From the NCBI GenBank assembly GCA_044350895.1, contig JBILGT010000005.1, positions 1 to 48,672 on the forward strand: a stretch of 48,672 bases of DNA. The letters run 5' to 3'. Positions within the stretch are counted from its first letter, which is position 1. The number at the start of each line of letters is the position of its first letter. The notes beneath the pieces are model-generated. The model ran no database searches. It saw nothing but the letters and a program-made list of their open reading frames with translations, and was not told the origin of the DNA. The stretch comes from OMIS01 sp044350895. GTDB lineage: Bacteria; Patescibacteriota; Microgenomatia; UBA1400; PJMF01. This document shows positions 1-8,751 of this stretch, piece after piece. Both the position numbers and the translations under genes were made by a program.

Positions 1-1
1 G

Positions 2-75
2 TGGTCGCACCTGGGCTCGAACCAGGGACCTCACGAATGTGAATCGTGCGCTCTAACCAACTGAGCTATGCGACC
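2..75 (-). tRNA. tRNA-Val(CAC)
   Basis: The reverse strand folds into a full cloverleaf: acceptor GGTCGCA/TGCGACC, D arm GCTC/GAGC, anticodon stem CACGA/TCGTG around loop TTCACAT, and T arm CCTGG-TTCGAGC-CCAGG. The anticodon is CAC, which reads the valine codon GUG. The discriminator base is A at position 2; the next base is C, but the window ends there, so an encoded CCA cannot be judged. Confidence 0.96.
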
Positions 76-106
76 GTTAACAGCCAAATTATACCACCAC
101 AACGAC

Positions 107-1168
107 TTAGATAAGTTGATATTTTTGGAAAATTTCTCTAACTTGTGCTGCATTTGTGGCTTGGACAAGTTGAATTCTAATATCAGTAGCATTGGGAATC
201 GCTTTGACATACCAAGCCAAATGCTTCCTCATGGGCATGAAACTGTATTTCTCTTCATCCTTGTAGATTTGTTCAAAAAGCTCAGAATGCTCAACAGCAA
301 TTTGGAATATATTTGGACCAGCTGGTGATTCAGGAAGAAATACATAGGGATTGCCTAGAGATGCTCTTCCCAGCAACACGCCATCCACTCCATATGTGGA
401 CACGTAGTCCAGTGCCATTGCATGTGTCTGCACATCACCGTTTCCCAAAGCAATTGTTTCAGTCTTTTTAATAATCGCAGCAGCTTTGCCGATATTTTCC
501 CATGAAGCACTACCGCCATACTGCTGTTTGAGAGTTCTTCCGTGAATAGCGATTGTTGTAGGTTCCATTTCGAGGAGGGTAGGAATCCACTCTTCAATGA
601 CAGGTTCATCATATCCAATTCTGGTTTTGACGCTCACTGGGACTGTGCGCTTTTCCTGGTACTTTGCCGGTAGTAGATCGTGCCGTCGCTTAACTTCATG
701 TTCAATTTTCTGAGTAATGTCTGGGCACTCTGCAACGGTCATGCCATTTTGCCAGTCAATAACTCCTTGCTTGGTGACGGCAATAATCTCTTGGGCAAGC
801 TGTGGTGTTTTAATAAGTGCTGCACCTGCTCCAGAATGAGCAACGTTTTTGGCTGGGCAACCCATGTTTATATCTATGCCATCAAAGCCAAGTTCACATA
901 AAATGAGTGCAGTTTGCCTGAAGTATTCTGGAGTAGTACCATAGATTTGAGCAATAATCGGACGTTGTGTCTCATCATATAAAAAATCTTTGAGTAACTG
1001 AGTTGCACCATGACAGACACCTTCAACACTAGTGAACTCTGTATACATCACTGCAGGAGCACCGTATTTCTTCTGAATATAACGAAATGGCTGGTCTGTG
1101 AGGCCATCCATTGGTGACAGCGCAAGAATTGGTTTTTTAATCTGTTTCCAGAAGTTCTCAGTTTGCAT
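107..1168 (-). CDS. dus: tRNA-dihydrouridine synthase
   Basis: This 353-residue protein is an FMN-dependent enzyme that reduces uridines in the tRNA D-loop to dihydrouridine. The TIM-barrel start has the family motif LSPMDGLTD (residues 17-25). The catalytic cysteine lies in NMGCPAKNV (Cys104), followed by KTRIGYD, AIHGRT and the phosphate-binding LGNGDV and LLGRASLGNP. Length is normal for DusB-like proteins; the exact subfamily is not resolved. The ATG at 1168 has a TATAAT box 8 nt upstream (1177-1182), so the mRNA probably has almost no leader. It diverges from the glycosyltransferase starting at 1214, and tRNA-Val lies just downstream on the same strand. Confidence 0.93.
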   Translation of the reverse strand: MQTENFWKQIKKPILALSPMDGLTDQPFRYIQKKYGAPAVMYTEFTSVEGVCHGATQLLKDFLYDETQRPIIAQIYGTTPEYFRQTALILCELGFDGIDINMGCPAKNVAHSGAGAALIKTPQLAQEIIAVTKQGVIDWQNGMTVAECPDITQKIEHEVKRRHDLLPAKYQEKRTVPVSVKTRIGYDEPVIEEWIPTLLEMEPTTIAIHGRTLKQQYGGSASWENIGKAAAIIKKTETIALGNGDVQTHAMALDYVSTYGVDGVLLGRASLGNPYVFLPESPAGPNIFQIAVEHSELFEQIYKDEEKYSFMPMRKHLAWYVKAIPNATDIRIQLVQATNAAQVREIFQKYQLI

Positions 1169-1176
1169 GAAAGCAA

Positions 1177-1199
1177 ATTATACCAAGATACCGTACAAT
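1177..1199. promoter_or_regulatory. divergent promoter pair, dus / GT4
   Basis: On the minus strand TATAAT (1182 to 1177) sits 8 nt before the dus ATG at 1168. On the plus strand TACAAT (1194-1199) sits 14 nt before the ATG at 1214. Neither has a convincing -35 box. The two -10 elements are 11 bp apart, so both genes are likely transcribed divergently with very short leaders. Confidence 0.55.
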
Positions 1200-1213
1200 A
1201 TGCTCATATAGTT

Positions 1214-2257
1214 ATGATACAGAAAAAAGTAGTTCACATTGTGCCGCGATACACACCTAGTCTAGGTGGTGTCGAAACGCATGTTTCTGCTGTAAATGCA
1301 CAGCTTGTTCAGCGTGGATATGAAGTTGTGGTACTTACTACACAACATGAACCACAGCTTTTGGAAGAAGAAATAGTAGCAGGAGTGCAGGTCTATCGAC
1401 TACCTTTTGCTGCAATCAATAAAAAATTGCAAACTTGGATGTGGTTGTGGAATAAAAGAACTATTATCACTGATAAACAAACAGTAGTACATGTTCATGA
1501 TGTTGCTTGGTGGCTTTTGCCATTTGTATTTATTCTGTACAAGAAATTTTATATTACGTTTCATGGTTGGGAAGGTGTCTATCCAGTTCCATTTTTTAAT
1601 AAATTGCAACGCTACTTGTTTGGACAGTGTGCACAAAAAAAAATTCACGTAGGAGCGTATATTCAAAAATTTTATTGGGATACCCCAAACCTAGTGGTCT
1701 ATGGTGGCACTACTTGCAAAAACACCGTACAAAAACACAAAAAAAATAAACTTGGTGCAACACTTCACTGCGTTTTTCTAGGCAGACTTGAAAAAGAAAA
1801 TGAGATTGAAAAATATTTTGAGTTGCTCACTGAACTGAAATTAAAAGGGTTAACTATTGCTATGACTTGGGTGGGTGATGGTGCCTTTCGTTCTCGCTGT
1901 GAAGAATTTGGACTGGTCACGGGTATGGTAACAAATCCTACAAAGTATATAGCTGATGCCAACATAGTTTTTGCTGCTTCATACTTGTCTCTTTTAGAAG
2001 CACAAGCCCAATCAAAAATTGTTGTGAGTTTGTACACGCATCCATTAAAAAAATCATATTTAGAGTCATATCCTGGTCGTGCTGCACTACTTATAGCAAA
2101 CTCACCAGTTACAGTTGCAGCAGAACTTACCGCGCTCATTTCAGATAGTGAAAGAATGTATACGCTGGAGCAAGATGCGTATACATTTGCGTCGAAAATG
2201 ACATGGAAAAAGTTAACTGAACAGTATATTGAATTGTGGAATTCAGACGTTAGATAG
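1214..2257 (+). CDS. glycosyltransferase family 4 (GT-B)
   Basis: A 347-residue GT-B fold glycosyltransferase, probably adding a sugar from a nucleotide-sugar donor to a lipid-linked glycan on the inner face of the membrane. The N-terminal acceptor domain opens with VVHIVPRYTPSLGGVETHV, the classic GT4 GGxE/T loop. The C-terminal donor domain starts near VFLGRLEKEN. The frame is open upstream to 1163, but that would overlap the start of dus; the ATG at 1214 follows a TACAAT box and places the GT4 motif at the usual distance from the N-terminus. It converges with the GT2 gene downstream, the last 8 bases overlapping tail to tail. Donor and acceptor cannot be predicted. Confidence 0.85.
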   Translation: MIQKKVVHIVPRYTPSLGGVETHVSAVNAQLVQRGYEVVVLTTQHEPQLLEEEIVAGVQVYRLPFAAINKKLQTWMWLWNKRTIITDKQTVVHVHDVAWWLLPFVFILYKKFYITFHGWEGVYPVPFFNKLQRYLFGQCAQKKIHVGAYIQKFYWDTPNLVVYGGTTCKNTVQKHKKNKLGATLHCVFLGRLEKENEIEKYFELLTELKLKGLTIAMTWVGDGAFRSRCEEFGLVTGMVTNPTKYIADANIVFAASYLSLLEAQAQSKIVVSLYTHPLKKSYLESYPGRAALLIANSPVTVAAELTALISDSERMYTLEQDAYTFASKMTWKKLTEQYIELWNSDVR

Positions 2258-3005
2258 CCTCAGAAGAGCGTAAAAAAAATTCTACAATAAGAGCGTATAT
2301 ATACCCAAATCTTTTCTTTAAAAATTTAAATCTTGATTGTTGAAAAAGAGCATGCGCTGATTTTTTATCTACAGTAGCTCCTCCACCACTATGCATAACT
2401 TTTGCATCAGGAACGAATCTAATTTTCATATTTAAATTTAGAATCTTTTTGCAAATATCATAATCTTCCCAGTACAAAAAATAATCTGTATCAAAACCGC
2501 CAATTTTGTCGAAAATATTTTTTTCTACAAGCAGTGCCGCACCTGAAGCTGCCTCTACATTTTTTTCAACTGTAAGTGAATCATTTAGATAGGTATCAAT
2601 ATGTGCTTGTAGTGAATGTGGAAGATACTCCCAGATAAAGGAGTGTAGAAGCGGAAACGTATACCATTTGGGTTGAAGACTATAACTTCTGTATGGCTGG
2701 CCTGCTTCGGTACTCAGTTGCGGAGCAACAATTCCATACGTTTCATTACTTTTTATCTTTCGGACTAGCTTTTCAATACAGCCGTTGGCAACTTCTGTAT
2801 CTGGGTTAAGAAAAAATAAATATTTTCCTGATGCTTGCTGGGCGCCTTGGTTACATGCGGCACTAAAGCCAATGTTATGGTCTGTGTTATCGATTACAAT
2901 AATTTCATATTTTTGATTTTCACCAATACTTTTACGGCATTTTTCTACTGCTTGAGCAGAATGATATGAAACAATTATGATAGAAACTTCAATATTTTTT
3001 TTCAT
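2250..3005 (-). CDS. glycosyltransferase family 2 (rhamnosyltransferase-like)
   Basis: A GT-A fold glycosyltransferase of about 251 residues. It shows the N-terminal VSIIIVSYHS strand, the donor-binding IVIDNT, GFSAACNQGA, the metal-binding FLNPDTEV (DXD-like), and the GGFDTDYFLYWEDYDICKK segment typical of rhamnosyl- and related GT2 enzymes. The frame extends to a TTG at 3044, but that TTG falls almost on the predicted transcription start. The ATG at 3005 gives the usual N-terminus, so I chose it. It shares a palindromic -10 region with the divergent GT2 gene at 3066. Role: surface polysaccharide assembly; the sugar is unknown. Confidence 0.84.
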   Translation of the reverse strand: MKKNIEVSIIIVSYHSAQAVEKCRKSIGENQKYEIIVIDNTDHNIGFSAACNQGAQQASGKYLFFLNPDTEVANGCIEKLVRKIKSNETYGIVAPQLSTEAGQPYRSYSLQPKWYTFPLLHSFIWEYLPHSLQAHIDTYLNDSLTVEKNVEAASGAALLVEKNIFDKIGGFDTDYFLYWEDYDICKKILNLNMKIRFVPDAKVMHSGGGATVDKKSAHALFQQSRFKFLKKRFGYIYALIVEFFLRSSEAI

Positions 3006-3045
3006 TTTCAAATGGGGAACAGTACTTGGATCTTTACCAAGCAAT

Positions 3046-3053
3046 AGTATACT
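3046..3053. promoter_or_regulatory. palindromic bidirectional -10 element
   Basis: AGTATACT is its own reverse complement and therefore gives a TATACT -10 box on both strands. To the right the GT2 ATG at 3066 is 12 nt from the box, giving a leader of about 6 nt. To the left the GT2 ATG at 3005 would have a leader of about 34 nt. One symmetric site could thus drive both divergent genes. Confidence 0.6.
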
Positions 3054-3065
3054 TGTTGTGCAGAT

Positions 3066-4022
3066 ATGTCAAAGTCACACCAAGAAGTAACAATAATTGT
3101 GACAGTGCTCAACGAGGTAGAAACAATTGCAGCACTACTCACAAGTCTTACTCAACAAACAGTTGATCCTACGCAGATTATTATTTGTGATGGTGGATCT
3201 ACTGATGGTACTGTAGAACTAATTCAAAAATTTATAGCGAAAGTTTCAAAAAATAAAATTCTGTGTAAAGTCAAAACAGGTAATAGAAGTGTGGGAAGAA
3301 ATTATGCAATTGAATTGGCTACCACAGAACTAATTGCATGTACCGATGCAGGTTGCATTCCAGAAATTGATTGGCTAGAAAAGTTACTAACTGCATATGA
3401 TAAATCGCGGGCTCCTGTTGTAGCGGGATACTACAAAGGGATTTTTGATGACTCTTTTCAAAAAGCAGTTATTCCCTATGCGCTAGTTATGCCAGATGTT
3501 GTTAAGGCACAAACATTTTTACCTGCTACACGTTCACTACTATTTGAGAAAAAAATTTGGGAAAAGGTGAGCAAATTTGATGAAACGTTAAGTGATAACG
3601 AAGATTATGCTTTTGCGAAAAAAATTCAGAAATTAAATGTGCCAATATCGTTTGCAAAAGATGCAGTTGTTAAATGGCAACCTCGTAAAACTGTGCAGCA
3701 GTTTTATAGAATGATATTTCGGTTTGCGCGTGGTGATATTCAAGCTGGGATTATTCGACCTAAAGTGCTTTTTATTTTCTTTAGATATAGCATTGCTGTA
3801 CTAATTTTTTTGATATTGTTTAACCAAGATTCAAGCAGCTACTGGGGCTTCTTTGTATCACTATTTTTATTTTATTGTACATGGGCTGTACTAAAGAATG
3901 TTCGATATGTTGGAAACGCATGGTATTGGTTACCACTGCTACAAATTACTTCAGATATTGCAGTGATGCATGGAAGTATCGCGGGTGCCAAAATTGCACT
4001 CAATGAAAAATCTACAACTTAA
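3066..4022 (+). CDS. membrane-anchored glycosyltransferase family 2
   Basis: A 318-residue GT2 enzyme. The catalytic domain shows VTIIVTVLNEVETI, IIICDGGSTDGT (donor-binding Asp), and ELIACTDAGCIP in the DXD position. FDETLSDNEDYAFAKK matches the acceptor-side acidic motif. After about residue 235 come two or three hydrophobic segments that would anchor it to the cytoplasmic membrane. Such C-terminally anchored GT2 proteins usually act on lipid-linked intermediates. It is transcribed from the shared palindromic -10 at 3046-3053. The next gene converges on it with a 5-nt gap. Confidence 0.84.
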   Translation: MSKSHQEVTIIVTVLNEVETIAALLTSLTQQTVDPTQIIICDGGSTDGTVELIQKFIAKVSKNKILCKVKTGNRSVGRNYAIELATTELIACTDAGCIPEIDWLEKLLTAYDKSRAPVVAGYYKGIFDDSFQKAVIPYALVMPDVVKAQTFLPATRSLLFEKKIWEKVSKFDETLSDNEDYAFAKKIQKLNVPISFAKDAVVKWQPRKTVQQFYRMIFRFARGDIQAGIIRPKVLFIFFRYSIAVLIFLILFNQDSSSYWGFFVSLFLFYCTWAVLKNVRYVGNAWYWLPLLQITSDIAVMHGSIAGAKIALNEKSTT

Positions 4023-4027
4023 ATTTA

Positions 4028-5155
4028 TTACTTGTTTGCAACGTATCGATTGATATGTGTTTCAAGTTCATCAATTCTTTTTTGCCAATTCCATTCAGAG
4101 ACTACGTACTCACGAGCTCGTGTTCCCATCGTGATTCGCTCTTTTGGATTATTTATTAGAAATAGTATTTTTTCTGCAATATCCTCAGGTCTAAATTCAG
4201 CAAGCAGTCCAGTTTTTTTGTCTAGAACAGTTTCTCTGTGCCCACTCACTCTAGTGGCTATTGGTGCAATACCGCAAGCCATTGATTCGAGTGGAACAAG
4301 TCCAAATGTTTCCAATCTGCTCATACAAAGTGTTGTTATAGAACTTGAGTATAACTCTGCAAGTTCTCTATCTGTGAGACGCTCATTATTTGCATTTTTC
4401 CATTCTACGGTAACAAGTTGTGGACGAATTTTTTTGGGTATTAGTGCAAGTGCTGCCTCGGCAAGTTCATATCCATCAATCGGGTTGTCTTTATTTCCGA
4501 CAAATAAAACTTGGTTTTTTTGCTTTACTTTTTGAGGTTTAAGAATGGTGGCATCAATACCCAAATATGAAACATCAGGGAAAACACCGTATGCTTCAAT
4601 CATCCGTTCTCTGACATGGTAACAACTGGTCAACTGGTGAGTTGCAGAACGAACAGAACGTTGATCAGATTTCTTTCTGACACTTCTAAAGTAGTTTTCA
4701 TAAAGTCTATTTGCTAACGGAAAATTATCAGGTAACTGCAATAAATATTCATAGCAAATTCGCAGTGGTTCTTGTGAATAATACGCGCTTTTTGTTTGAA
4801 GATATTGCAGGAGCAGTGGTGCCTGAGTCATTTTGTCAGGATGTGCAATCAGAAGGTTATAGTTTTGTGAATCAATTTCAGCAGCAATATTTTTATGTAA
4901 ACTATGCAAGCTGCGAAGTGTCATATAGTCATGAACTGGTCGAGAAATAACAGGAATTTTTACTTGTGGTTCACTATACGAAAATCTCTTGAAATTTGTG
5001 GCAATAATATTTGGAGTAAACATGTCATCAGCAGAATCGGTTGTGTAGACATCAACTTGATGACCCTTCTTAATGAGTCCTTGTACTTGTTCAAACAGTG
5101 CACGCTTGGCACCACCAAAGTTTAAATTATAAAAGAATGCAAGTTTTAACTTCAT
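4028..5155 (-). CDS. glycosyltransferase family 4 (GT-B)
   Basis: A 375-residue GT-B glycosyltransferase. The N-terminal domain begins LAFFYNLNFGGAKRAL, with the GG loop of GT4 enzymes. The C-terminal half has VLFVGNKDNPIDGYEL and the donor-site ETFGLVPLESMACGIAPIA, the EX7E-type motif that contacts the nucleotide sugar. Its start overlaps the stop of the upstream DegT-family gene by 4 bases (5152-5155), indicating translational coupling. The flippase, DegT-family and GT4 genes therefore look like one minus-strand operon. Probably a hexosyltransferase of the surface-glycan pathway; specificity unknown. Confidence 0.87.
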   Translation of the reverse strand: MKLKLAFFYNLNFGGAKRALFEQVQGLIKKGHQVDVYTTDSADDMFTPNIIATNFKRFSYSEPQVKIPVISRPVHDYMTLRSLHSLHKNIAAEIDSQNYNLLIAHPDKMTQAPLLLQYLQTKSAYYSQEPLRICYEYLLQLPDNFPLANRLYENYFRSVRKKSDQRSVRSATHQLTSCYHVRERMIEAYGVFPDVSYLGIDATILKPQKVKQKNQVLFVGNKDNPIDGYELAEAALALIPKKIRPQLVTVEWKNANNERLTDRELAELYSSSITTLCMSRLETFGLVPLESMACGIAPIATRVSGHRETVLDKKTGLLAEFRPEDIAEKILFLINNPKERITMGTRAREYVVSEWNWQKRIDELETHINRYVANK

Positions 5156-6324
5156 GCAAATAACTGTGCAAGAAATGCAAGTTCCTTTTTGGTAAGCTCT
5201 GGGTTATTTCCAAAATAAAAACCCTGATTGTGAATTATTGCAGCATTGGGAAGATGATACCCATGAGAATCTTGAACATACTTTTTGAAAAAAGGTTGTT
5301 CAGTCATATCTCCACCGACAATTGGTCTGATCTCAACAGTGTCTTTTGCTTTCTCAACCAGTGAAATTCTTTTTTCTTTTGTCTTACAAATAATTGGAAA
5401 AGCAAAGTTTGAAAACCGATCCATATGCTTCCAACTTGGAGTACAGTACTCACTGTTATTGAAAATCCTTTTAGCCAGGTAGTTAAAATTATTTTCTCGT
5501 TTTTCGATGATTTCAGTAGCATATTGCAGCTGTTGCAAACCTAAAAATCCGCAGATTTCTGTAGGACGCAAATTATATCCCAGATCATAAAAGGTATACC
5601 TTGAGTAGAAGGTTGAATTAACATTATGTTTTGTTCTCATTCCTTGTTGAATCTCACTTTTCAAATTTCTGTCCCAGCCATGCGCACGAACAATCCGTAC
5701 CATTGTTGCCAATTCTTCGTCGTCAGTACAAACTACACCACCTTCAATCGTTGATAGATGATGCCCCACATAGAATGAACAGGTTGATGCTATCCCAAAG
5801 TTACCGAGCAACGTACCTTTATATATACTTCCCAGTGACTCACAATTATCTTCAACCAATAAACAGTTGTTTGCTGCACACATTTGCGCGATTACATCAA
5901 TATCATCACACCAGCCCAAAAGATTGGTTAGAAAAAGTAGTTTGAGGTCATGGGTTTTGAGTACACTGCTCAAGTTTTTTGACGAAATATTCAAGGTATC
6001 AAGTTCAACATCAATAGGAACAGGTTCTAATCCAAGTTGTATAAGTGGCATAACATTGGTGGCCCAAGTTACTGCTGAAAAACCTACTTTGTCACCTTTT
6101 TTAATTCTTCCCAAATTGAGTAGTGCTTGTATGACAGCCAAGTTGGCAGAACTACCACTATTGACGAGGATAGTTTCTTTCCGCTTTTGAAACTCTGAAA
6201 ATGCTGTCTCAAAATGAAGACACATCTCGCTCATGCTCAAAACTTTTGCTGTACTTAAAAAATTTTTTAAGGCAGCCGTGGTTTTCTTTTCCTTGTAGTA
6301 GGTGGATTTAATGAGCGGGATCAT
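5152..6324 (-). CDS. DegT/DnrJ/EryC1-fold PLP enzyme, sugar 3-dehydratase-like
   Basis: A 390-residue fold-type I PLP enzyme acting on nucleotide sugars. Family motifs are VNSGSSANL (residues 55-62), SAVTWATN, LLVEDNCESLGS (the Asp that contacts PLP) and SFYVGHHLSTIEGG. In sugar aminotransferases the residue after SFYxx is the PLP-binding Lys; here it is His188. That His substitution is the known signature of the PLP-dependent sugar 3-dehydratases ColD and RfbH/E1, so a 3-deoxysugar-forming dehydratase is more likely than an aminotransferase. ATG 6324 overlaps the flippase end by 17 bases; upstream in-frame ATG codons at 6342 and 6354 would deepen the overlap. Coupled to the GT4 gene downstream. 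Confidence 0.85.
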   Translation of the reverse strand: MIPLIKSTYYKEKKTTAALKNFLSTAKVLSMSEMCLHFETAFSEFQKRKETILVNSGSSANLAVIQALLNLGRIKKGDKVGFSAVTWATNVMPLIQLGLEPVPIDVELDTLNISSKNLSSVLKTHDLKLLFLTNLLGWCDDIDVIAQMCAANNCLLVEDNCESLGSIYKGTLLGNFGIASTCSFYVGHHLSTIEGGVVCTDDEELATMVRIVRAHGWDRNLKSEIQQGMRTKHNVNSTFYSRYTFYDLGYNLRPTEICGFLGLQQLQYATEIIEKRENNFNYLAKRIFNNSEYCTPSWKHMDRFSNFAFPIICKTKEKRISLVEKAKDTVEIRPIVGGDMTEQPFFKKYVQDSHGYHLPNAAIIHNQGFYFGNNPELTKKELAFLAQLFA

Positions 6325-7540
6325 AAAGTAACTTTCTAACATGATATACCACAAATGGTATTGTGCTTAAACAGCCAATCAGCACGGCAATTGCAGCTCC
6401 TTGAGTCCCATACCAATGTATGAGCGGGAATAGACAGAGTGCCATTACCACGATACTGATTCCGGTGTACTGAGCCACGAGATCTTGGCGTTTGAGTGAT
6501 AGAAAAAGTGACGACGAACTATTGAGTAGTGATCTCAGAAAGCCGAATATAGCGAGTATTGGAAGCAACTGCGCTGTTTCAATCCACTGCTCACCTAGAA
6601 CTAAGCGTACAATTTGTTGCGGAAAAATAATAAATATAGCACTCAGTGGGATGCTGAGTAGGATGATCGCACTTGTTGTTTTTGCATATGTTTTTCGCAA
6701 AGTTGTGATATCTGCTGTCAAATTGGTGAAAACGGGGAATGTTACTTTATTGAGTGAATCTGAAATTTCTGTAATAGGTAATGTCGCAATGCGATATGCC
6801 ATTTGATAGATACCCAGTGAACTACTTCCTAGCGTACGTCCCACCACTATGTCATCAAGTTGATGGAAGAAATAGTTGAACAATGTAGCTGGACCCATCC
6901 ATTTACCTCTCTGCAAAATTGATATGATTTTATCCTTTTCAAAACTGAAGACAGGCCGTGGCGTAATGTAGTAGTGAGTAATGATAACTTCAAAAACTCC
7001 TTCAAAAATAAGACCGATGGCAAGTACGAGTGGATCTCGCCACAACATTGCGAGAACAATCGTAATGATTGTTCCTAAGATACCAATGCAGCTTCTCATG
7101 TATAGTTCATTTTTAAAAAGCAGTTCCTTCTGAAAGCGAGCAACACTGGGGTTGATGAAGCCTTTTATTAAGGGCAAAAGCGCTATCAAAAGTAGTGAGT
7201 TTAATGCTGTCGGATTATTGAAAAAATCTAGTACAAATGGTGTTGCGGCAAACAGTAGAACACAGAGTATGAGTCCACGTGTGATTGAAACAAACCACGC
7301 GGCGTTTAAGTATGAAGCAAACTGTTCCTTTTTTTCCTGAACAAGAACTACCTGAGTACCTGTTTCAGTCAAAACTTCTAGCAGTGAAAGTACTAGTGTT
7401 GCAATGGCAAATGTGCCAAATTGAGTGGGAGTGAGGAGGCGGGCAAGGACAAAAACTCGAGCAAATGTCAGCAATCGTGCAACTATTCTCATCAAAAAAA
7501 CCCAAGTGAATCCGCGAACAATATCAGCAGTATGTCTCAT
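6308..7540 (-). CDS. polysaccharide flippase (Wzx/MATE-like, MOP superfamily)
   Basis: A 410-residue integral membrane protein with about 12 hydrophobic segments. The N-terminus (RGFTWVFLMRIVARLLTF, then ARLLTPTQFGTFAIATLVLS) is characteristic of the polysaccharide-synthesis branch of the MOP exporters. Such proteins flip lipid-linked oligosaccharide units across the cytoplasmic membrane. It heads the minus-strand group flippase, DegT-like, GT4. On the minus strand TATAAA/TAAAAT lies 8-10 nt before the ATG, consistent with a near-leaderless mRNA. Transport of this cluster's product is inferred from context. Confidence 0.86.
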   Translation of the reverse strand: MRHTADIVRGFTWVFLMRIVARLLTFARVFVLARLLTPTQFGTFAIATLVLSLLEVLTETGTQVVLVQEKKEQFASYLNAAWFVSITRGLILCVLLFAATPFVLDFFNNPTALNSLLLIALLPLIKGFINPSVARFQKELLFKNELYMRSCIGILGTIITIVLAMLWRDPLVLAIGLIFEGVFEVIITHYYITPRPVFSFEKDKIISILQRGKWMGPATLFNYFFHQLDDIVVGRTLGSSSLGIYQMAYRIATLPITEISDSLNKVTFPVFTNLTADITTLRKTYAKTTSAIILLSIPLSAIFIIFPQQIVRLVLGEQWIETAQLLPILAIFGFLRSLLNSSSSLFLSLKRQDLVAQYTGISIVVMALCLFPLIHWYGTQGAAIAVLIGCLSTIPFVVYHVRKLLYDPAH

Positions 7541-7593
7541 ACTGAGCTATTTTATACCATCACTACTTCAATACTTGGAGCAAAAACTGAAAG

Positions 7594-7902
7594 TTATACC
7601 ATTCTAATTGAGATAAATAGAACTACAACAATAGATACTGCAAATAAGATTTGTGTAATTAAAAATTTTCTATTTGGAATTCTCAAATAAACATTGTTGA
7701 GACCAAATAAAAGAATTGACTGAGGCACAACCATCCAAGATGTTATTAACAGTGTTTTTAACAGACTACTAATAGGTAGATGCGAAATTTTAATTGATAC
7801 TGATTTGAAAACATACGCATCAAAAACGTGGGCCGCAAATAGAATAATAAAAATAACTAGATTAATAATGAAGAGCGTGGCAATTTTTGAAATTTTTCTC
7901 AT
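7594..7902 (-). CDS. small membrane protein, unknown function
   Basis: A 102-residue protein with three strongly hydrophobic segments (about residues 7-28, 45-68 and 80-100) and a basic N-terminus (MRKISK), so N-in is likely. I do not recognise a family. It lies 53 nt upstream of the flippase on the same strand and could be transcribed with it. The size and three-helix layout recall small GtrA-like or polymerase-accessory proteins of glycan clusters, but no specific motif supports that. Confidence 0.6.
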   Translation of the reverse strand: MRKISKIATLFIINLVIFIILFAAHVFDAYVFKSVSIKISHLPISSLLKTLLITSWMVVPQSILLFGLNNVYLRIPNRKFLITQILFAVSIVVVLFISIRMV

Positions 7903-8019
7903 ACAATCATCTTGAGCAGCAATAGTGTCAATCTTAGCATATTAAATGCTTAAATGCCTGCGTCGTAAATCTGGGGGCTAGAAAATGCATGGTTAACCTG
8001 CGAAAATATCTACGATTAT

Positions 8020-8751
8020 ATGTATCAAAATAAAACAGTCTCACTGATTTTCCCGGCGTTTAACGAAGCAGAAAATATTACACAAGCTGTAACCGAATTC
8101 CTTGCAACTAAAATTATTGATGAGCTCATTGTAGTGAACAATAACTCATCTGATGATACAGCTAAGTTGGCAAAGAAAGCTGGAGCGCGAGTGGTACATG
8201 AAAAAAGACAGGGATATGGCTTTGCATTGCAAAAGGGATTGAACGCTGCAAGTGGTACATATATTGTGTTGGCAGAACCCGATGGAACATTCAAACCGAC
8301 AGACCTGCGCCGGTTATTGCAACCGTTAGCTACGTATGATGCTGTAGTTGGGACGCGAACAAATTCTGCATACATTCAACCTGGGGCCAATATGGGACTG
8401 AAGCTTCGCTATGGAAATATTATCCTTGCACGTCTTATTCAATTTTTACATCAAACACCAGCAATTTCTGATTGTGGTTGTACATATAGAGCGTTTCGAA
8501 AAAATACTGTTGCTGCAATTCTCCCGCACTGCACTGTGGGAGGTTCACATTTTCTTCCTGAAACAATACTACTACTAGTACAGGCAGGCCTCAGTTTTAA
8601 AGAAATTCCTGTGCACTACTATCCAAGAATCGGTACTTCAAAAATTACAGGATCACTACGAAGAACTGTTGGCGTGGCATTTAATATGTTACTGCTGACA
8701 CTCCATTATTTTTACAATCCAATAATTAGAACAGAAAAGATTCATGACTAA
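8020..8751 (+). CDS. glycosyltransferase family 2, dolichyl-phosphate hexose synthase-like
   Basis: A 243-residue GT-A enzyme of the DPM1/GtrB type. It shows VSLIFPAFNEAENI, DELIVVNNNSSDDTA, QGYGFALQKGL, and the metal-binding AEPDGTFKP in place of the usual DxD. DCGCTYRAFRK and HYYPRIGTSKITG are conserved C-terminal elements of this subfamily. Such enzymes load a sugar onto polyprenyl phosphate, which membrane GT-C enzymes then use; two ArnT-like GT-C candidates lie nearby (9741-11204 and 14519-16066). The start follows a weak TACGAT box at close range. It overlaps the epimerase gene by 8 bases, so the two are co-translated. Confidence 0.87.
   Translation: MYQNKTVSLIFPAFNEAENITQAVTEFLATKIIDELIVVNNNSSDDTAKLAKKAGARVVHEKRQGYGFALQKGLNAASGTYIVLAEPDGTFKPTDLRRLLQPLATYDAVVGTRTNSAYIQPGANMGLKLRYGNIILARLIQFLHQTPAISDCGCTYRAFRKNTVAAILPHCTVGGSHFLPETILLLVQAGLSFKEIPVHYYPRIGTSKITGSLRRTVGVAFNMLLLTLHYFYNPIIRTEKIHD

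Noticed and set aside
5752..5775. Annotating the DegT-family gene as a plain sugar aminotransferase
   Set aside because: The PLP lysine is replaced by His188, which does not fit transamination.
5631..5945. Long antisense frames inside well-supported genes (several across the window)
   Set aside because: They lie opposite conserved coding sequence, show no family motifs and have poor starts.
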